Source: Mobilitalea sibirica (lineage in GTDB: Bacteria; Bacillota; Clostridia; Lachnospirales; Lachnospiraceae). Taken from it: a stretch of 64,000 nucleotides of DNA. The DNA lies in the NCBI RefSeq assembly GCF_015999265.1, contig NZ_JAEAGR010000005.1, positions 178,001 to 242,000 on the forward strand, read 5' to 3'. The notes below the pieces were generated by a model, which was given only the letters and a program-made list of their open reading frames with translations, was not told where the DNA came from and did no database searches. Shown in pieces: positions 19,300-27,230 of this stretch; positions within the stretch are counted from its first letter, which is position 1, and each line of letters begins with the position of its first letter. Position numbers and translations under genes: made by a program.

Positions 19300-19339
19300 A
19301 CACAAGATATAGTTATTAAGCAATATCGTTAGTTTGTGT
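19300..19339 (+). promoter_or_regulatory. 5'-leader stem-loop before the peptide gene
   Basis: ACACAAGATAT (19300-19310) can pair with ATATC (19323-19327) and, past an internal bulge, with TTGTGT (19334-19339). It lies in the transcribed leader of the peptide gene and may stabilise the RNA or control translation. Confidence 0.3.
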
Positions 19340-19401
19340 TGGTGTGAACTATCTGTTCGGTAAAATAAATAAAACCAATAATAAAAGGAAGGTATTTAAT
19401 A

Positions 19402-19536
19402 ATGAACAGCACATGTGAAACTGTTAAGGAAATTAACAAAAGAGAATGTGAAAATGCATCTATTGAAGGATGGGCAGCATGGTATGAAGGCGAAGAAGGT
19501 TGGGGAATCGATGACGACGACGACGATGATAACTAA
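19402..19536 (+). CDS. Putative RiPP precursor peptide, Trp/Gly/Glu core with poly-Asp tail
   Basis: A 44-residue peptide with a good ribosome binding site (AAGGAAGG). It begins MNSTCETVKEINKRE, with Cys5 and Cys16, and is helix-prone and hydrophilic like a leader. It continues with SIEGWAAWYEGEEGWGI and ends in seven Asp and one Asn. The Trp residues form a loose repeat (EGWAAWYEG, then EGWGIDD). Three radical SAM genes follow immediately, so ribosomal synthesis and radical modification of the Trp/Tyr/Glu segment is the likely fate. It is not one of the Cys-rich sactipeptide, SCIFF or PqqA types I know, nor an obvious triceptide. Coding is supported by the RBS and position, not by homology. 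Confidence 0.7.
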   Translation: MNSTCETVKEINKRECENASIEGWAAWYEGEEGWGIDDDDDDDN

Positions 19537-19557
19537 AAGTTGGGATTGGTGAAAAGT

Positions 19558-20706
19558 GTGAAAAGAATCTCAATAACAATTAAACCAACGAATGACTGTA
19601 ATATGCGATGTAAGCATTGCTATCATGCAGAAGAGGGGTTCGATTCTGAGATGCTGAACCCTGCTTATGCAAAAAAAATGATAGATATAGCAGTTAAAGA
19701 ATATGAAGAAATTCACATTGTATTTCACGGTGGAGAACCTACATTGTGGGGCTTGAATAATTTAGTAAATGTTCTTGAATACGAAAGATCTATAGAGGCA
19801 ACTAATCCCAACATTAAATTTAAAAATATTATTCAAACAAACGGTGTTTTGTTGAACGATGAATGGATTAACGTTTTTAAAGAATATTCAATTGTTGTTG
19901 GTATTTCATATGATGGTCCTCATAATGATGATTTAAGAGCTAATTCGGAAGTCGTATATGATAATATGCTCCGAATGAAGGAGATGGGCTTATCCTTTGG
20001 AGTTTTGTGTGTTGAAAGTGCTAAGTCTATAAATAATCTTGAGGCGACCTACGAGTGGTTTAATAAAGAGGGATTTAGTTTTAAAGTCCTGGCTTTGTTT
20101 ATGAGTGGTACAGCTTTGGAACATCAAGAGTTTGAAATAAACATTGATGAGTATGTCGATAATCTGGCCAAAGTATATAGGTTATGGTTATATGACAAAA
20201 ACTGTCATATCTCAATGAGAACGTTTGAAGATTTATTAAAGGTTTCGGATAAGTTGTATTGCATCCAATATGGAGGTTCATGTATACATAACCGTATTTG
20301 CTTAAATCCTAATGGTGATATTTATCCATGTGGACGACCTTATACGGATGATTTTATCTTGGGTAATATTAAAGATCTAGAGTTGATTTCAGATGCTTTT
20401 AAAACACCAGCATATAAAAATTTAGTTGATATTAGTGCTGAGAGAGCAAAGCAATGTAGAGAAAAATGCGATTATTTTGGGGTTTGCAAGGGTGGTTGTG
20501 TATCAAGTGCCATTTTAGAAGGTTCTTTTGATAAAATTAACAATACTACTTGTGTACGTGCAAAAAAATTGCTTGCAAAGATAACGAAAATTAATAATGA
20601 AATCTATGCTTTGTATGATGAAGGGAAACATCTGGAAGAATTTAATCCCATAGCATTGAAAATTATGAAGAAAATACGTACTGGAAAATACAATTTTACA
20701 AAATAA
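19558..20706 (+). CDS. Radical SAM/SPASM peptide maturase 1
   Basis: A 382-residue iron-sulfur enzyme that would cleave S-adenosylmethionine and abstract hydrogen from the adjacent peptide. The radical SAM motif CNMRCKHC puts cluster cysteines at 14, 18 and 21, and HGGEPT follows as the GGEP motif. The C-terminal SPASM domain is complete: ICLNPNGDIYPC, then CREKCDYFGVCKGGC and a final Cys before the end, enough for two auxiliary clusters. The style is that of anaerobic sulfatase-maturase-like and cyclophane-forming peptide maturases. GTG 19558 is preferred because GGTGA lies just upstream; TTG 19540 or GTG 19549 would add a few residues. The gap to the peptide stop is only 21 nt, so they are cotranscribed. 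Confidence 0.85.
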   Translation: MKRISITIKPTNDCNMRCKHCYHAEEGFDSEMLNPAYAKKMIDIAVKEYEEIHIVFHGGEPTLWGLNNLVNVLEYERSIEATNPNIKFKNIIQTNGVLLNDEWINVFKEYSIVVGISYDGPHNDDLRANSEVVYDNMLRMKEMGLSFGVLCVESAKSINNLEATYEWFNKEGFSFKVLALFMSGTALEHQEFEINIDEYVDNLAKVYRLWLYDKNCHISMRTFEDLLKVSDKLYCIQYGGSCIHNRICLNPNGDIYPCGRPYTDDFILGNIKDLELISDAFKTPAYKNLVDISAERAKQCREKCDYFGVCKGGCVSSAILEGSFDKINNTTCVRAKKLLAKITKINNEIYALYDEGKHLEEFNPIALKIMKKIRTGKYNFTK

Positions 20707-20708
20707 TG

Positions 20709-20743
20709 AAAACAAGCCGGCTATTATGTAGTGGGCTTGTTTT
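20709..20743 (+). terminator. Hairpin between maturase 1 and radical SAM 2
   Basis: AAAACAAGCC (20709-20718) pairs perfectly with GGCTTGTTTT (20734-20743) around a 15-nt loop. It starts two bases after the stop codon of maturase 1. It should reduce read-through into the last three genes, giving more peptide and maturase 1 than the later enzymes. It could also be an RNA-processing site. Confidence 0.6.
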
Positions 20744-20771
20744 ACTATGAATGACGGAGTGATTATGAAGT

Positions 20772-21650
20772 ATGCCAAATATTTATTATTTTAATATAAA
20801 CTACTATTGTAATAATGATTGCGTGTTTTGCTTTTCTTCATCGACAGGAAATAATTCACATCAGATTAGCTTAGAAGATTTTATGCAGAGAATAAATTTC
20901 GTCAGACCAACTATGGATGATAAAGTGGTATTCAATGGAGGAGAACCGTCTATTCACCCTGAATTTTATTTAATGGTGAATTACGTGAATGAAAACTATA
21001 ACACCAATGTAGTGGTGTATACCAATGGTGTTTTTTTAGATTTGATCAGAATAAAAAAGAAAGATAATCTGATGTTTATAGTTCCAATCCATGGAGAACA
21101 AGAGTTACATAATTGTATTACACGAAATAATGAGTCATTCTCTTCTACGATAAAAAACTTGCAGAAGATGCAAAAAAATGGTATAAATTATACCATTAAA
21201 TTTATAGTTAACTCCGTTATGATTGATGACAATTTTAAAATAAATATGTTTTTGGATAAATATAATTTGTCACCAAATGAAATAGTTATCGCTAGGTTAA
21301 ATGAAACCAAGAAATCGAAAGCAAATCAGGTGGCTAGTATAGATGCTGTAGCATTTATAAATTATTTAAATTTCTATGATCGAATATTACGAGAAAACTA
21401 TGTGTTAAAATACTTAGATATACCATTTTGTTATATAAACGATGTGAATATAGAGAGTCTTGAAATTCTGAATATTCCACAGTTTTATTTTAACGATTAT
21501 CATTACAAAATGTTATATCGAAGTTACTATAAACAGATAAAAATAGGAGAAAGCTGTGAGGATTGTGAGTGTTCTGGACTATGCAGTATGCTGAGTAGTT
21601 CATATTTAACTCTCAGTTATAGGGATGGCTGGCGAATTGTAATTGAGTGA
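20772..21650 (+). CDS. Radical SAM protein 2 with shortened auxiliary-cluster domain
   Basis: A 292-residue radical SAM protein. Cluster cysteines are at 13, 17 and 20 (CNNDCVFC), followed by FNGGEPSIHPEF. The C-terminus has only one Cys group, CEDCECSGLC, so it would hold a single auxiliary cluster (twitch-like) rather than a full SPASM pair. The protein is Asn/Ile/Lys-rich and very AT-rich. GGAGTGAT lies 8 nt before ATG 20772. An accessory or second-step peptide-modifying enzyme is likely from position. It shares little with maturases 1 and 3 outside the common motifs, so it probably catalyses a different reaction. Confidence 0.8.
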   Translation: MPNIYYFNINYYCNNDCVFCFSSSTGNNSHQISLEDFMQRINFVRPTMDDKVVFNGGEPSIHPEFYLMVNYVNENYNTNVVVYTNGVFLDLIRIKKKDNLMFIVPIHGEQELHNCITRNNESFSSTIKNLQKMQKNGINYTIKFIVNSVMIDDNFKINMFLDKYNLSPNEIVIARLNETKKSKANQVASIDAVAFINYLNFYDRILRENYVLKYLDIPFCYINDVNIESLEILNIPQFYFNDYHYKMLYRSYYKQIKIGESCEDCECSGLCSMLSSSYLTLSYRDGWRIVIE

Positions 21651-21674
21651 ATTTGATAAAAAAGAGGAGAAAAA

Positions 21675-22652
21675 ATGCAATTATATTTACTACTAAACGA
21701 GAACTGTAATCTAAGTTGTTCCTTTTGTATTAGAGGGTCAATGAGTAGAAATAGTCTAAGGATTGATGATTGGCTACGTGTATTGGACAATAATGATTTT
21801 AGCAAGTATAGCTTATTGCTGACAGGTGGGGAACCTTCATTGCACAAGGATATTAATTCCTTAATAGAATGTTCCATAGACAGATTTAAGGATATCTGCG
21901 TCAATACGAATGGATTTGACTCAAGTTGGATAGATAGCCTTTCTTACAAAAAAATTCATGTACAGGTTTCTCTTGATGGAACCCCGGCTGTACATAACTC
22001 CTTAAGAAGTAATAATTGTCTGGATGTGTATTCGATGGTTAATAAAACTATTGAAAAATTAGAAGTATTGGGAGTGTCCTATAACATTTCAACGACCGTG
22101 AGTAGAGATAATTACCACAATGTTATGGACCTGCTGGAGATGATTTATTCATACAAAACGATGAAATATTGGAAGGTATCTCCACAATTGCCTTTTGGTT
22201 GTGGCTCAATTGAGAATACTATTAGTGTTGAAGAATGGAACAGTTTAGTAGATTCTTTGCTTGATAATTCAAGGATTCTATTAAGGATTAAGAAATTATA
22301 TGATTTTACTCTTCTTGAGAAAATCATGGATAGTGATAAATATTTAGATTATAATATCAAAACCAACTGTGGAAATGTAAGTAATAAACTGTATGTATAC
22401 CCTGACTTAACGGTTTACCCATGTACTTGTTTAACAGATTTCCCACTGGGCAACTTGAAAGATAGCACATTGTTAGATATTTTCAATTCGGAGGAAAGTT
22501 ATAAATTTATCAATTATAAGGTTGAAGAATCATCCGATTGCTATGATTGTAAATATTTGAAATTGTGTAACGGTGGTTGTATTGGTATGTCATATAATTA
22601 TTTTGGAAAATTAGGTAAAGGTGATTACAGATGTCCGTTTGTGAAGAAATGA
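21675..22652 (+). CDS. Radical SAM/SPASM peptide maturase 3
   Basis: A 325-residue radical SAM enzyme with cysteines at 11, 15 and 18 (CNLSCSFC), then LTGGEPSLHKD. Its SPASM domain has NCGN, YPCTC, the CYDCKYLKLCNGGC block and a last Cys in DYRCPF, enough for two auxiliary clusters. GAGGAG precedes the start at a short distance. The stop TGA overlaps the ATG of the PLP enzyme gene as ATGA, so the two are translationally coupled, which hints at a paired reaction. A third radical SAM protein after a single short peptide gene is unusual and implies several modification types or several sites. Confidence 0.83.
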   Translation: MQLYLLLNENCNLSCSFCIRGSMSRNSLRIDDWLRVLDNNDFSKYSLLLTGGEPSLHKDINSLIECSIDRFKDICVNTNGFDSSWIDSLSYKKIHVQVSLDGTPAVHNSLRSNNCLDVYSMVNKTIEKLEVLGVSYNISTTVSRDNYHNVMDLLEMIYSYKTMKYWKVSPQLPFGCGSIENTISVEEWNSLVDSLLDNSRILLRIKKLYDFTLLEKIMDSDKYLDYNIKTNCGNVSNKLYVYPDLTVYPCTCLTDFPLGNLKDSTLLDIFNSEESYKFINYKVEESSDCYDCKYLKLCNGGCIGMSYNYFGKLGKGDYRCPFVKK

Positions 22653-23755
22653 AAACCCCATACTTTTTGATTAATCTTAATAGAGTAGAACAGAATTATA
22701 CTACATTTAATAATGCAATTGAAAGAAACAATCGTAAAGATATAATTGCTTATTCGATAAAAGCAAATTATGATAGAAACATTATTGATAAACTGAAACA
22801 TATGGGAGCATATTTTGAAATTTGTTCAAACTTTGAATTTAATAAACTGTGTGAATATGAAGTGGATCTAAAAAAAGTTATTATAAACGGTCTCTTTAGA
22901 AGCAAAAATGAAATAATGAATTACATAGATAATGGTTCATTGGTGATTTTTGATACCATCTCACAGTTACGGTGGATTCAAAATATCGACTATCCGATTC
23001 AAATAGGAATTAGACTTAATATTGACTATATTAAAAACGACGACAGTTTATACGGGTGCAAAATTTCTCGTTTCGGGATTGATGTTAGAGATAATGAAAT
23101 CTTTGATTTGATACAAAAAAATAAGAATATCATGATTACATGTTTACATTGCCACTTTTCAGGTAATTCCAGAGATCCTCTGATATATGCTGCGATAACT
23201 ACAGAACTGTGTCGTATTATTAGAGAAAATAGATTATCATCCGTAAAAATGATAGACATCGGTGGTGGATATAAAATTGCTCCACAATTTTGGAGTTTTA
23301 ACGATTACGTGCATACTGTTACCTCAACACTTGTGAAACAAGCGATGGAACATTTAACTGTGATATACGAGCCGGGTAACAGTTTGGTAAGAACATCATG
23401 TTCTTACATTACTAAAATCATTGATGAAAAAAATATGAATGGAATATCGTACTTGACAGTGGATGGGACTAGGTTGCATTTATCACCAAAGAATGAACGA
23501 AATAAGTTTGATTATAAAGTTAAGCAGCAGCAAGACGGTATTATAGTATCAAAACAATTGATAGTAGGAAGTACCTGTAAGGAGTCTGATATTATTTTAG
23601 AATTAAATAATATTAAGCGTTTATCGGTTGGTGAAACAATACAATTTGATAATTTGGGAGCATATCTAATAAATGAAATTTCTGATTTCTTAATGCATAA
23701 ACCTGAGATATACTACTGTGATCAATGCGGATGTGAATTGGAAGAACGAAATTAA
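22649..23755 (+). CDS. Fold-type III PLP-dependent decarboxylase (LysA/ornithine decarboxylase-like)
   Basis: A 368-residue PLP enzyme of the alanine-racemase-like barrel decarboxylases. YSIKAN places the PLP lysine at 38. The HCHFSGN segment, the IDIGGGYK phosphate-binding glycines and YEPGNSLV follow in family order. GSTCKESD carries the catalytic Cys (310) and Asp of true decarboxylases, so it is probably active. NLGAY near the end is the usual dimer-interface Tyr. The last residues are unusual: YYCDQCGCELEE, three Cys that could bind metal. ATG 22649 overlaps the previous stop (ATGA); ATG 22631 would add six residues. It ends the cluster. Its substrate could be a free amino acid or an amino-acid group attached to the modified peptide; the sequence does not decide. 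Confidence 0.82.
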   Translation: MKTPYFLINLNRVEQNYTTFNNAIERNNRKDIIAYSIKANYDRNIIDKLKHMGAYFEICSNFEFNKLCEYEVDLKKVIINGLFRSKNEIMNYIDNGSLVIFDTISQLRWIQNIDYPIQIGIRLNIDYIKNDDSLYGCKISRFGIDVRDNEIFDLIQKNKNIMITCLHCHFSGNSRDPLIYAAITTELCRIIRENRLSSVKMIDIGGGYKIAPQFWSFNDYVHTVTSTLVKQAMEHLTVIYEPGNSLVRTSCSYITKIIDEKNMNGISYLTVDGTRLHLSPKNERNKFDYKVKQQQDGIIVSKQLIVGSTCKESDIILELNNIKRLSVGETIQFDNLGAYLINEISDFLMHKPEIYYCDQCGCELEERN

Positions 23756-23890
23756 GTTTTAAGATTCTATGTTTAACCGCGTCTCTTTAGTAGATTTGTA
23801 ACTATATTTATAGGTAATAATATAAGCACCCATTCATTATGAACCGACCCTGTCAAGTAGGCAGATTAATAATTAAAAACGTATAAGTTG

Positions 23891-23914
23891 ATGCGACCAC
23901 ATTGTTGGTCGCAT
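23891..23914 (+). terminator. Terminator-like hairpin after the peptide cluster
   Basis: ATGCGACCA (23891-23899) pairs with TGGTCGCAT (23906-23914) around a 6-nt loop, followed by TTCTTAT. It lies 136 nt after the decarboxylase stop and is the first strong hairpin downstream. Confidence 0.65.
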
Positions 23915-23917
23915 TTC

Positions 23918-24034
23918 TTATGCACTTATTTTCTGTGCTTCCAATTTTGCCTTATAAGCTGTATTCGTTTGTTTTCTGGAATGGGATACTGGATGTTCAC
24001 TTTGCAATGCAGCATTTCTTACTTCGGAACGCTC
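23918..24034 (-). pseudogene. Possible 3' fragment of a decayed gene
   Basis: A 38-residue open stretch on the minus strand, bounded upstream by a stop and without a start codon, reads ERSEVRNAALQSEHPVSHSR and ends KAKLEAQKISA. The Lys/Ala/Gln-rich composition looks like the helical end of a real protein rather than random AT-rich DNA. It may be a remnant of a lost gene or mobile element next to the peptide cluster. I could not assign a family. Confidence 0.25.
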
Positions 24035-24361
24035 CTAATATCTATAATTATTAATTATGCTTCTTGAATATCTCCTTATATCATTTTTGTTTGTTGTATC
24101 ATAATTTGCATTCAGGACAAAGATTTTAAATAAATTTACAAATTTATTCTATTTATTTAATCGATATGCTATAATTTGGTATAATCTTATTAAAAAGTCA
24201 GTTTAAATGTGTTCCCTAGTCATGCAATAATTTTTATCTAATCCGATTACATATTCGTATGCATTCATTCCATTTAGCTAATTTATAATTCACAATGAAC
24301 ATTTATAATAGCAGAGTCGATGTGAACAAAGATATTCCATTATAATACGAGGTGATTTATA
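24035..24361. other. AT-rich gap upstream of the DUF2785 gene
   Basis: Contains a TATAAT hexamer at 24170-24175 without a good -35 box, and AGGTGAT before the TTG start at 24362. I see no gene or structured RNA. Confidence 0.4.
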
Positions 24362-25195
24362 TTGAATAATATAACGAATTTAAAACTAACATTGCAACAA
24401 ATAAAAGATAATAATTATAAAGTGCCTACAGATATAGACATTACGGAATTAATAACTGAAATGTTAAATCATATAGGAGATCCGGATCCATTATTAAGGG
24501 ATGATTTAATCTATTCTATTTTGGCACATTGGATGATAAATAATGATATCGCAGGAGATATCTTGAAAGGTGTTTTAGATGTTGTAATAGATGAAAACCA
24601 TTTATTTTATAGAATTGGTGAAAAGAATACTGACTCAGTATTTACCCGTTCTTTTTCGGTATTACTGATTGCACCTATATTGTATTGTCACAGAAAACAA
24701 GCATTATTTAACGAAGATGAAATCAAGAGAATATATGATAGGATTACAAGGTACTTTCTGGAAGAAGCTGACCTAAGAGGGTATACAGATGATAGGGGTT
24801 GGGCTCATTCTGTGGCGCATACTGCAGACACATTAGATGAACTGGCCATGTGTAGTGAAATAGGTAATAAGGAATTGTTGTACATACTTGAAATCATACA
24901 AGCTAAAATATCTGTAGGAGATTATGTGTATATCAATGAGGAAGATGAAAGATTGGTAACAGCAGTAATAAGTGTCTTAGATAGAAATCTACTTTCATCA
25001 GATGATGTTAGTAGATGGATTAAAGGCTTTGATGATATAAAATATACTGGTTCCTATATGGATGATTATAAAAGAAAGCTTAATATAAAGAATTTTCTTA
25101 GGAGTATGTATTTTAGGATTTTGAATAAAAAGGATATGAAAGATATACTAGAAGAACTGGAAGATACCTTAAATAAAATGAGTAGATATCATTAA
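24362..25195 (+). CDS. DUF2785 family protein
   Basis: A 277-residue all-helical soluble protein. The segment RGYTDDRGWAHSVAHTADTL (about 140-160) is the hallmark of the DUF2785 family. The charged, repeat-like helices with no membrane segment fit it too. The start is TTG, with AGGTGAT at a good distance. The family is widespread in Firmicutes; its biochemical role is unknown to me. The conserved His-His-Asp pattern in that segment could bind a metal. The gene stands alone after the peptide cluster on the same strand, behind a terminator, so I do not count it as part of that pathway. Confidence 0.7.
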   Translation: MNNITNLKLTLQQIKDNNYKVPTDIDITELITEMLNHIGDPDPLLRDDLIYSILAHWMINNDIAGDILKGVLDVVIDENHLFYRIGEKNTDSVFTRSFSVLLIAPILYCHRKQALFNEDEIKRIYDRITRYFLEEADLRGYTDDRGWAHSVAHTADTLDELAMCSEIGNKELLYILEIIQAKISVGDYVYINEEDERLVTAVISVLDRNLLSSDDVSRWIKGFDDIKYTGSYMDDYKRKLNIKNFLRSMYFRILNKKDMKDILEELEDTLNKMSRYH

Positions 25196-25301
25196 CTATC
25201 ACATGGAATCCATAAGGATAAGAAGATTTATTTGATGTTAGGAATATTCGATGAGGGCTACCATTAAGTATGAAAGTGTCTATAAATGGGAGAGGTAAAC
25301 G

Positions 25302-25751
25302 ATGAATAAAGGTAGAGCACAGTGTCTTGTTACAAGGGGTAATAAGATTCTAATGGTAAAGCATAAGCAATATGGATTAGAGTATTATTGTTTACCCGGG
25401 GGTGGTATTGAGGATGGAGAAACACCCGAAGATACTGCCTTTAGAGAACTTCAAGAAGAATGTCTTGTAAGGGGTACCAATCTAAGATTAATAAGTACTG
25501 TGATACATGACAACCATTATAATTATACTTTTCATGCTAATATAGGGGCTCAAGAACCAATGCTAGGGGAAGATCCGGAATGCATGGATAATCCAATTCT
25601 TGTAGGGGTAGATTGGAGAACTTTAGATAAACTTTGCGAGCGTGATCGAGCTTATCTGTGGGCTGCAGGTTTGTTTTATATTGAGGAATTTGCGAAAGAA
25701 TTAGATAGCTGGGGTGATGATATAAGTTATCCTTCCAAGCGACTTCAGTAA
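25302..25751 (+). CDS. NUDIX hydrolase
   Basis: A 149-residue cytoplasmic pyrophosphohydrolase that would cleave a nucleoside diphosphate linked to another group. The NUDIX box reads GGGIEDGETPEDTAFRELQEEC, near residues 33-54, with the catalytic RELQEE present. The residue after it is Cys-Leu instead of the usual x-Gly, which is a mild deviation. GAGAGG precedes the ATG. It is followed after 36 nt by a DUF3781 gene. Specific substrate unknown. Confidence 0.85.
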   Translation: MNKGRAQCLVTRGNKILMVKHKQYGLEYYCLPGGGIEDGETPEDTAFRELQEECLVRGTNLRLISTVIHDNHYNYTFHANIGAQEPMLGEDPECMDNPILVGVDWRTLDKLCERDRAYLWAAGLFYIEEFAKELDSWGDDISYPSKRLQ

Positions 25752-25787
25752 AGCAAGCTATTAAATGAAGGAGTAGGAGTATTATAT

Positions 25788-26033
25788 ATGAATTTGGATT
25801 TATTAAGTAATCTAGATAAAATTCATACAACGAAATTAGGAGTTGAGCGAATCAAGAAGAATTTAAACTTGGATATCGATGACGTTGTTTCATGGTGCAT
25901 ACACAAAGTAGAGATTACAGATAACATATTCAGAAGAGGAAAGAATTGGTATGTACATGGGAATGATTTTGTATTAACGATCAATGCTCATAGCTTTACT
26001 ATTATTACAGCTCACAAGGTAAATATAAAGTAA
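25788..26033 (+). CDS. DUF3781 family small protein
   Basis: An 81-residue protein with helix N-terminally (LGVERIKKNLNL), a WCIHKV segment and a WYVHGNDFVLTINAHSFTII core of alternating hydrophobic residues. This pattern fits the DUF3781 family of short proteins often found beside NUDIX or acetyltransferase genes in Firmicutes. GGAG lies before the start and the gene is 36 nt after the NUDIX gene. Role unknown. Confidence 0.65.
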   Translation: MNLDLLSNLDKIHTTKLGVERIKKNLNLDIDDVVSWCIHKVEITDNIFRRGKNWYVHGNDFVLTINAHSFTIITAHKVNIK

Positions 26034-26113
26034 GATGTAAGGGCGTTGCTATGAGTGACCTGAATTTGGGGTCGTAATAGATTTAAATAATAAAATATAC
26101 ATGTGGAGGATTT

Positions 26114-26545
26114 ATGCAAGGATATAACTGCATTTTGGTATTTAGCCCTGATGATAAGAAGTTACTGTTTTGTAAGAGGACGAAGGATCCTTACAAGGGA
26201 TTATATAATCTGGTGGGTGGAAAGATTGAAAAGGATGAAGATGGATATGAAGCGGCTTATCGAGAACTTAGAGAAGAGACGGGGATTGATTCGAAAAAGA
26301 TAGAACTTCATCATATGATGGATTTCATATATTATAATCAAAATTGCTATGTTGAGGTATATGCTGGAAGATTGAGTGAAGAAACCTCATTATATGAAGA
26401 AGATCATCCTCTTGAGTGGTTATCTGTAGAGGAAAATTATTTTGATTGCAATCGATTTGCCGGTGAAGGTAATATCGGACATATGGTTGAACAGGTAAGG
26501 ATGTATGGTGTTGGGCAGAAACAATCAGATGTTAACACAATGTAA
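26114..26545 (+). CDS. NUDIX hydrolase (MutT-like)
   Basis: A 143-residue NUDIX enzyme. The full box GGKIEKDEDGYEAAYRELREETGI (about 35-58) has the canonical RELREETG with all metal-binding Glu residues. It starts MQGYNCILVF, a typical first strand, and GGAGG sits just before the ATG. It resembles MutT/YvcI-like 8-oxo-dGTP or nucleotide pyrophosphatases. It is independent of the first NUDIX gene: the two boxes differ clearly, so they are not a recent duplication. A palindromic hairpin follows the gene. Confidence 0.87.
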   Translation: MQGYNCILVFSPDDKKLLFCKRTKDPYKGLYNLVGGKIEKDEDGYEAAYRELREETGIDSKKIELHHMMDFIYYNQNCYVEVYAGRLSEETSLYEEDHPLEWLSVEENYFDCNRFAGEGNIGHMVEQVRMYGVGQKQSDVNTM

Positions 26546-26631
26546 ATTACAGTTGGTGGAAGCAGATTGTTTTTTATAGGGATAATAAAATGTGTTTGAA
26601 TCATAATTCCATTAAAGCGAAGAAAAAGACA

Positions 26632-26657
26632 TTCAAAGCGCTTTTAAGCGCTTTGAA
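26632..26657. repeat. Perfect 26-bp palindrome
   Basis: TTCAAAGCGCTT (26632-26643), two T, then AAGCGCTTTGAA (26646-26657). It stands between the NUDIX and PH-like genes. It has no following T-run on the plus strand, so it could be a terminator or an operator; each half contains AAAGCGCTT. Confidence 0.5.
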
Positions 26658-26743
26658 ATTATAAGTATCTGGGCTTGTTTTTAGGATTTTTATAGATTAC
26701 TATAATATTATTAACACAAATGTATCTATTGGAGGGTTAATAT

Positions 26744-27181
26744 ATGAGGGTTGGCTATAAGAAGAGGAAAGGCGTAACCATCGCTAGTTTACTTATTAGC
26801 GGATTGATCATTGCCGGAATGATATTCTTTGTAAATCATCTTAAAAATAATGCGGATGTTGAGAATGAGATCATATTAAGCGAGACTTCCTTTGAGATAA
26901 AAGGACTGTATGGGGAGAGCTATAATTATGCCGATATTGAAGAGATTGAAATGAAGGATACGCTCCCTGAGATAGAAAAAAAGCATCTGGGAATTGCCCT
27001 GGGAGGAGTAAAAAAAGGTGATTTTGATATGGAGGAACTGGGGTTAACCAGGATGCATGTTCTCCATAACGAAGGTCCTTATCTATATATTAAATTTGAG
27101 AATAGATATCTCATCCTGAATCATCTGGATAAGCAAAAGACCGATCAATTATATTCTGATTTAATGCAAAGAGTGAAATAA
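26744..27181 (+). CDS. Membrane-anchored PH-like protein
   Basis: A 145-residue protein with a basic N-terminus (MRVGYKKRKG), one membrane helix at about 11-31, and a domain of alternating strands: ILSETSFEIKGLYG, IEEIEMKD, and YLYIKFENRYLILN. This order is that of bacterial pleckstrin-homology-like domains, which often sit behind one helix. The Ser/Tyr-rich strand before IEEIE is the usual signature. GGAGGG precedes the start. The function is unknown; it is probably a membrane-facing adaptor. Confidence 0.5.
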   Translation: MRVGYKKRKGVTIASLLISGLIIAGMIFFVNHLKNNADVENEIILSETSFEIKGLYGESYNYADIEEIEMKDTLPEIEKKHLGIALGGVKKGDFDMEELGLTRMHVLHNEGPYLYIKFENRYLILNHLDKQKTDQLYSDLMQRVK

Positions 27182-27230
27182 AATAAAAAGTGAAATAATA
27201 TAAGAAATAATAAAAAAGTGAATTAATATA

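Larger units (their letters stand above)
19074..19401 (+). other. Promoter and leader region of the peptide cluster
   Basis: 328 bases with no gene. It contains the promoter, the TGCATATAT direct repeat and a leader hairpin listed separately. AAGGAAGG at 19385-19392 serves the peptide gene. A loose inverted repeat ACATG...CATGT lies around 19123-19155 and could terminate the preceding gene. Confidence 0.5.

Noticed and set aside
24362..26545. DUF2785, NUDIX and DUF3781 genes as part of the peptide pathway
   Set aside because: They follow a terminator, a 330-base gap and a gene remnant, and their families are common stand-alone genes.
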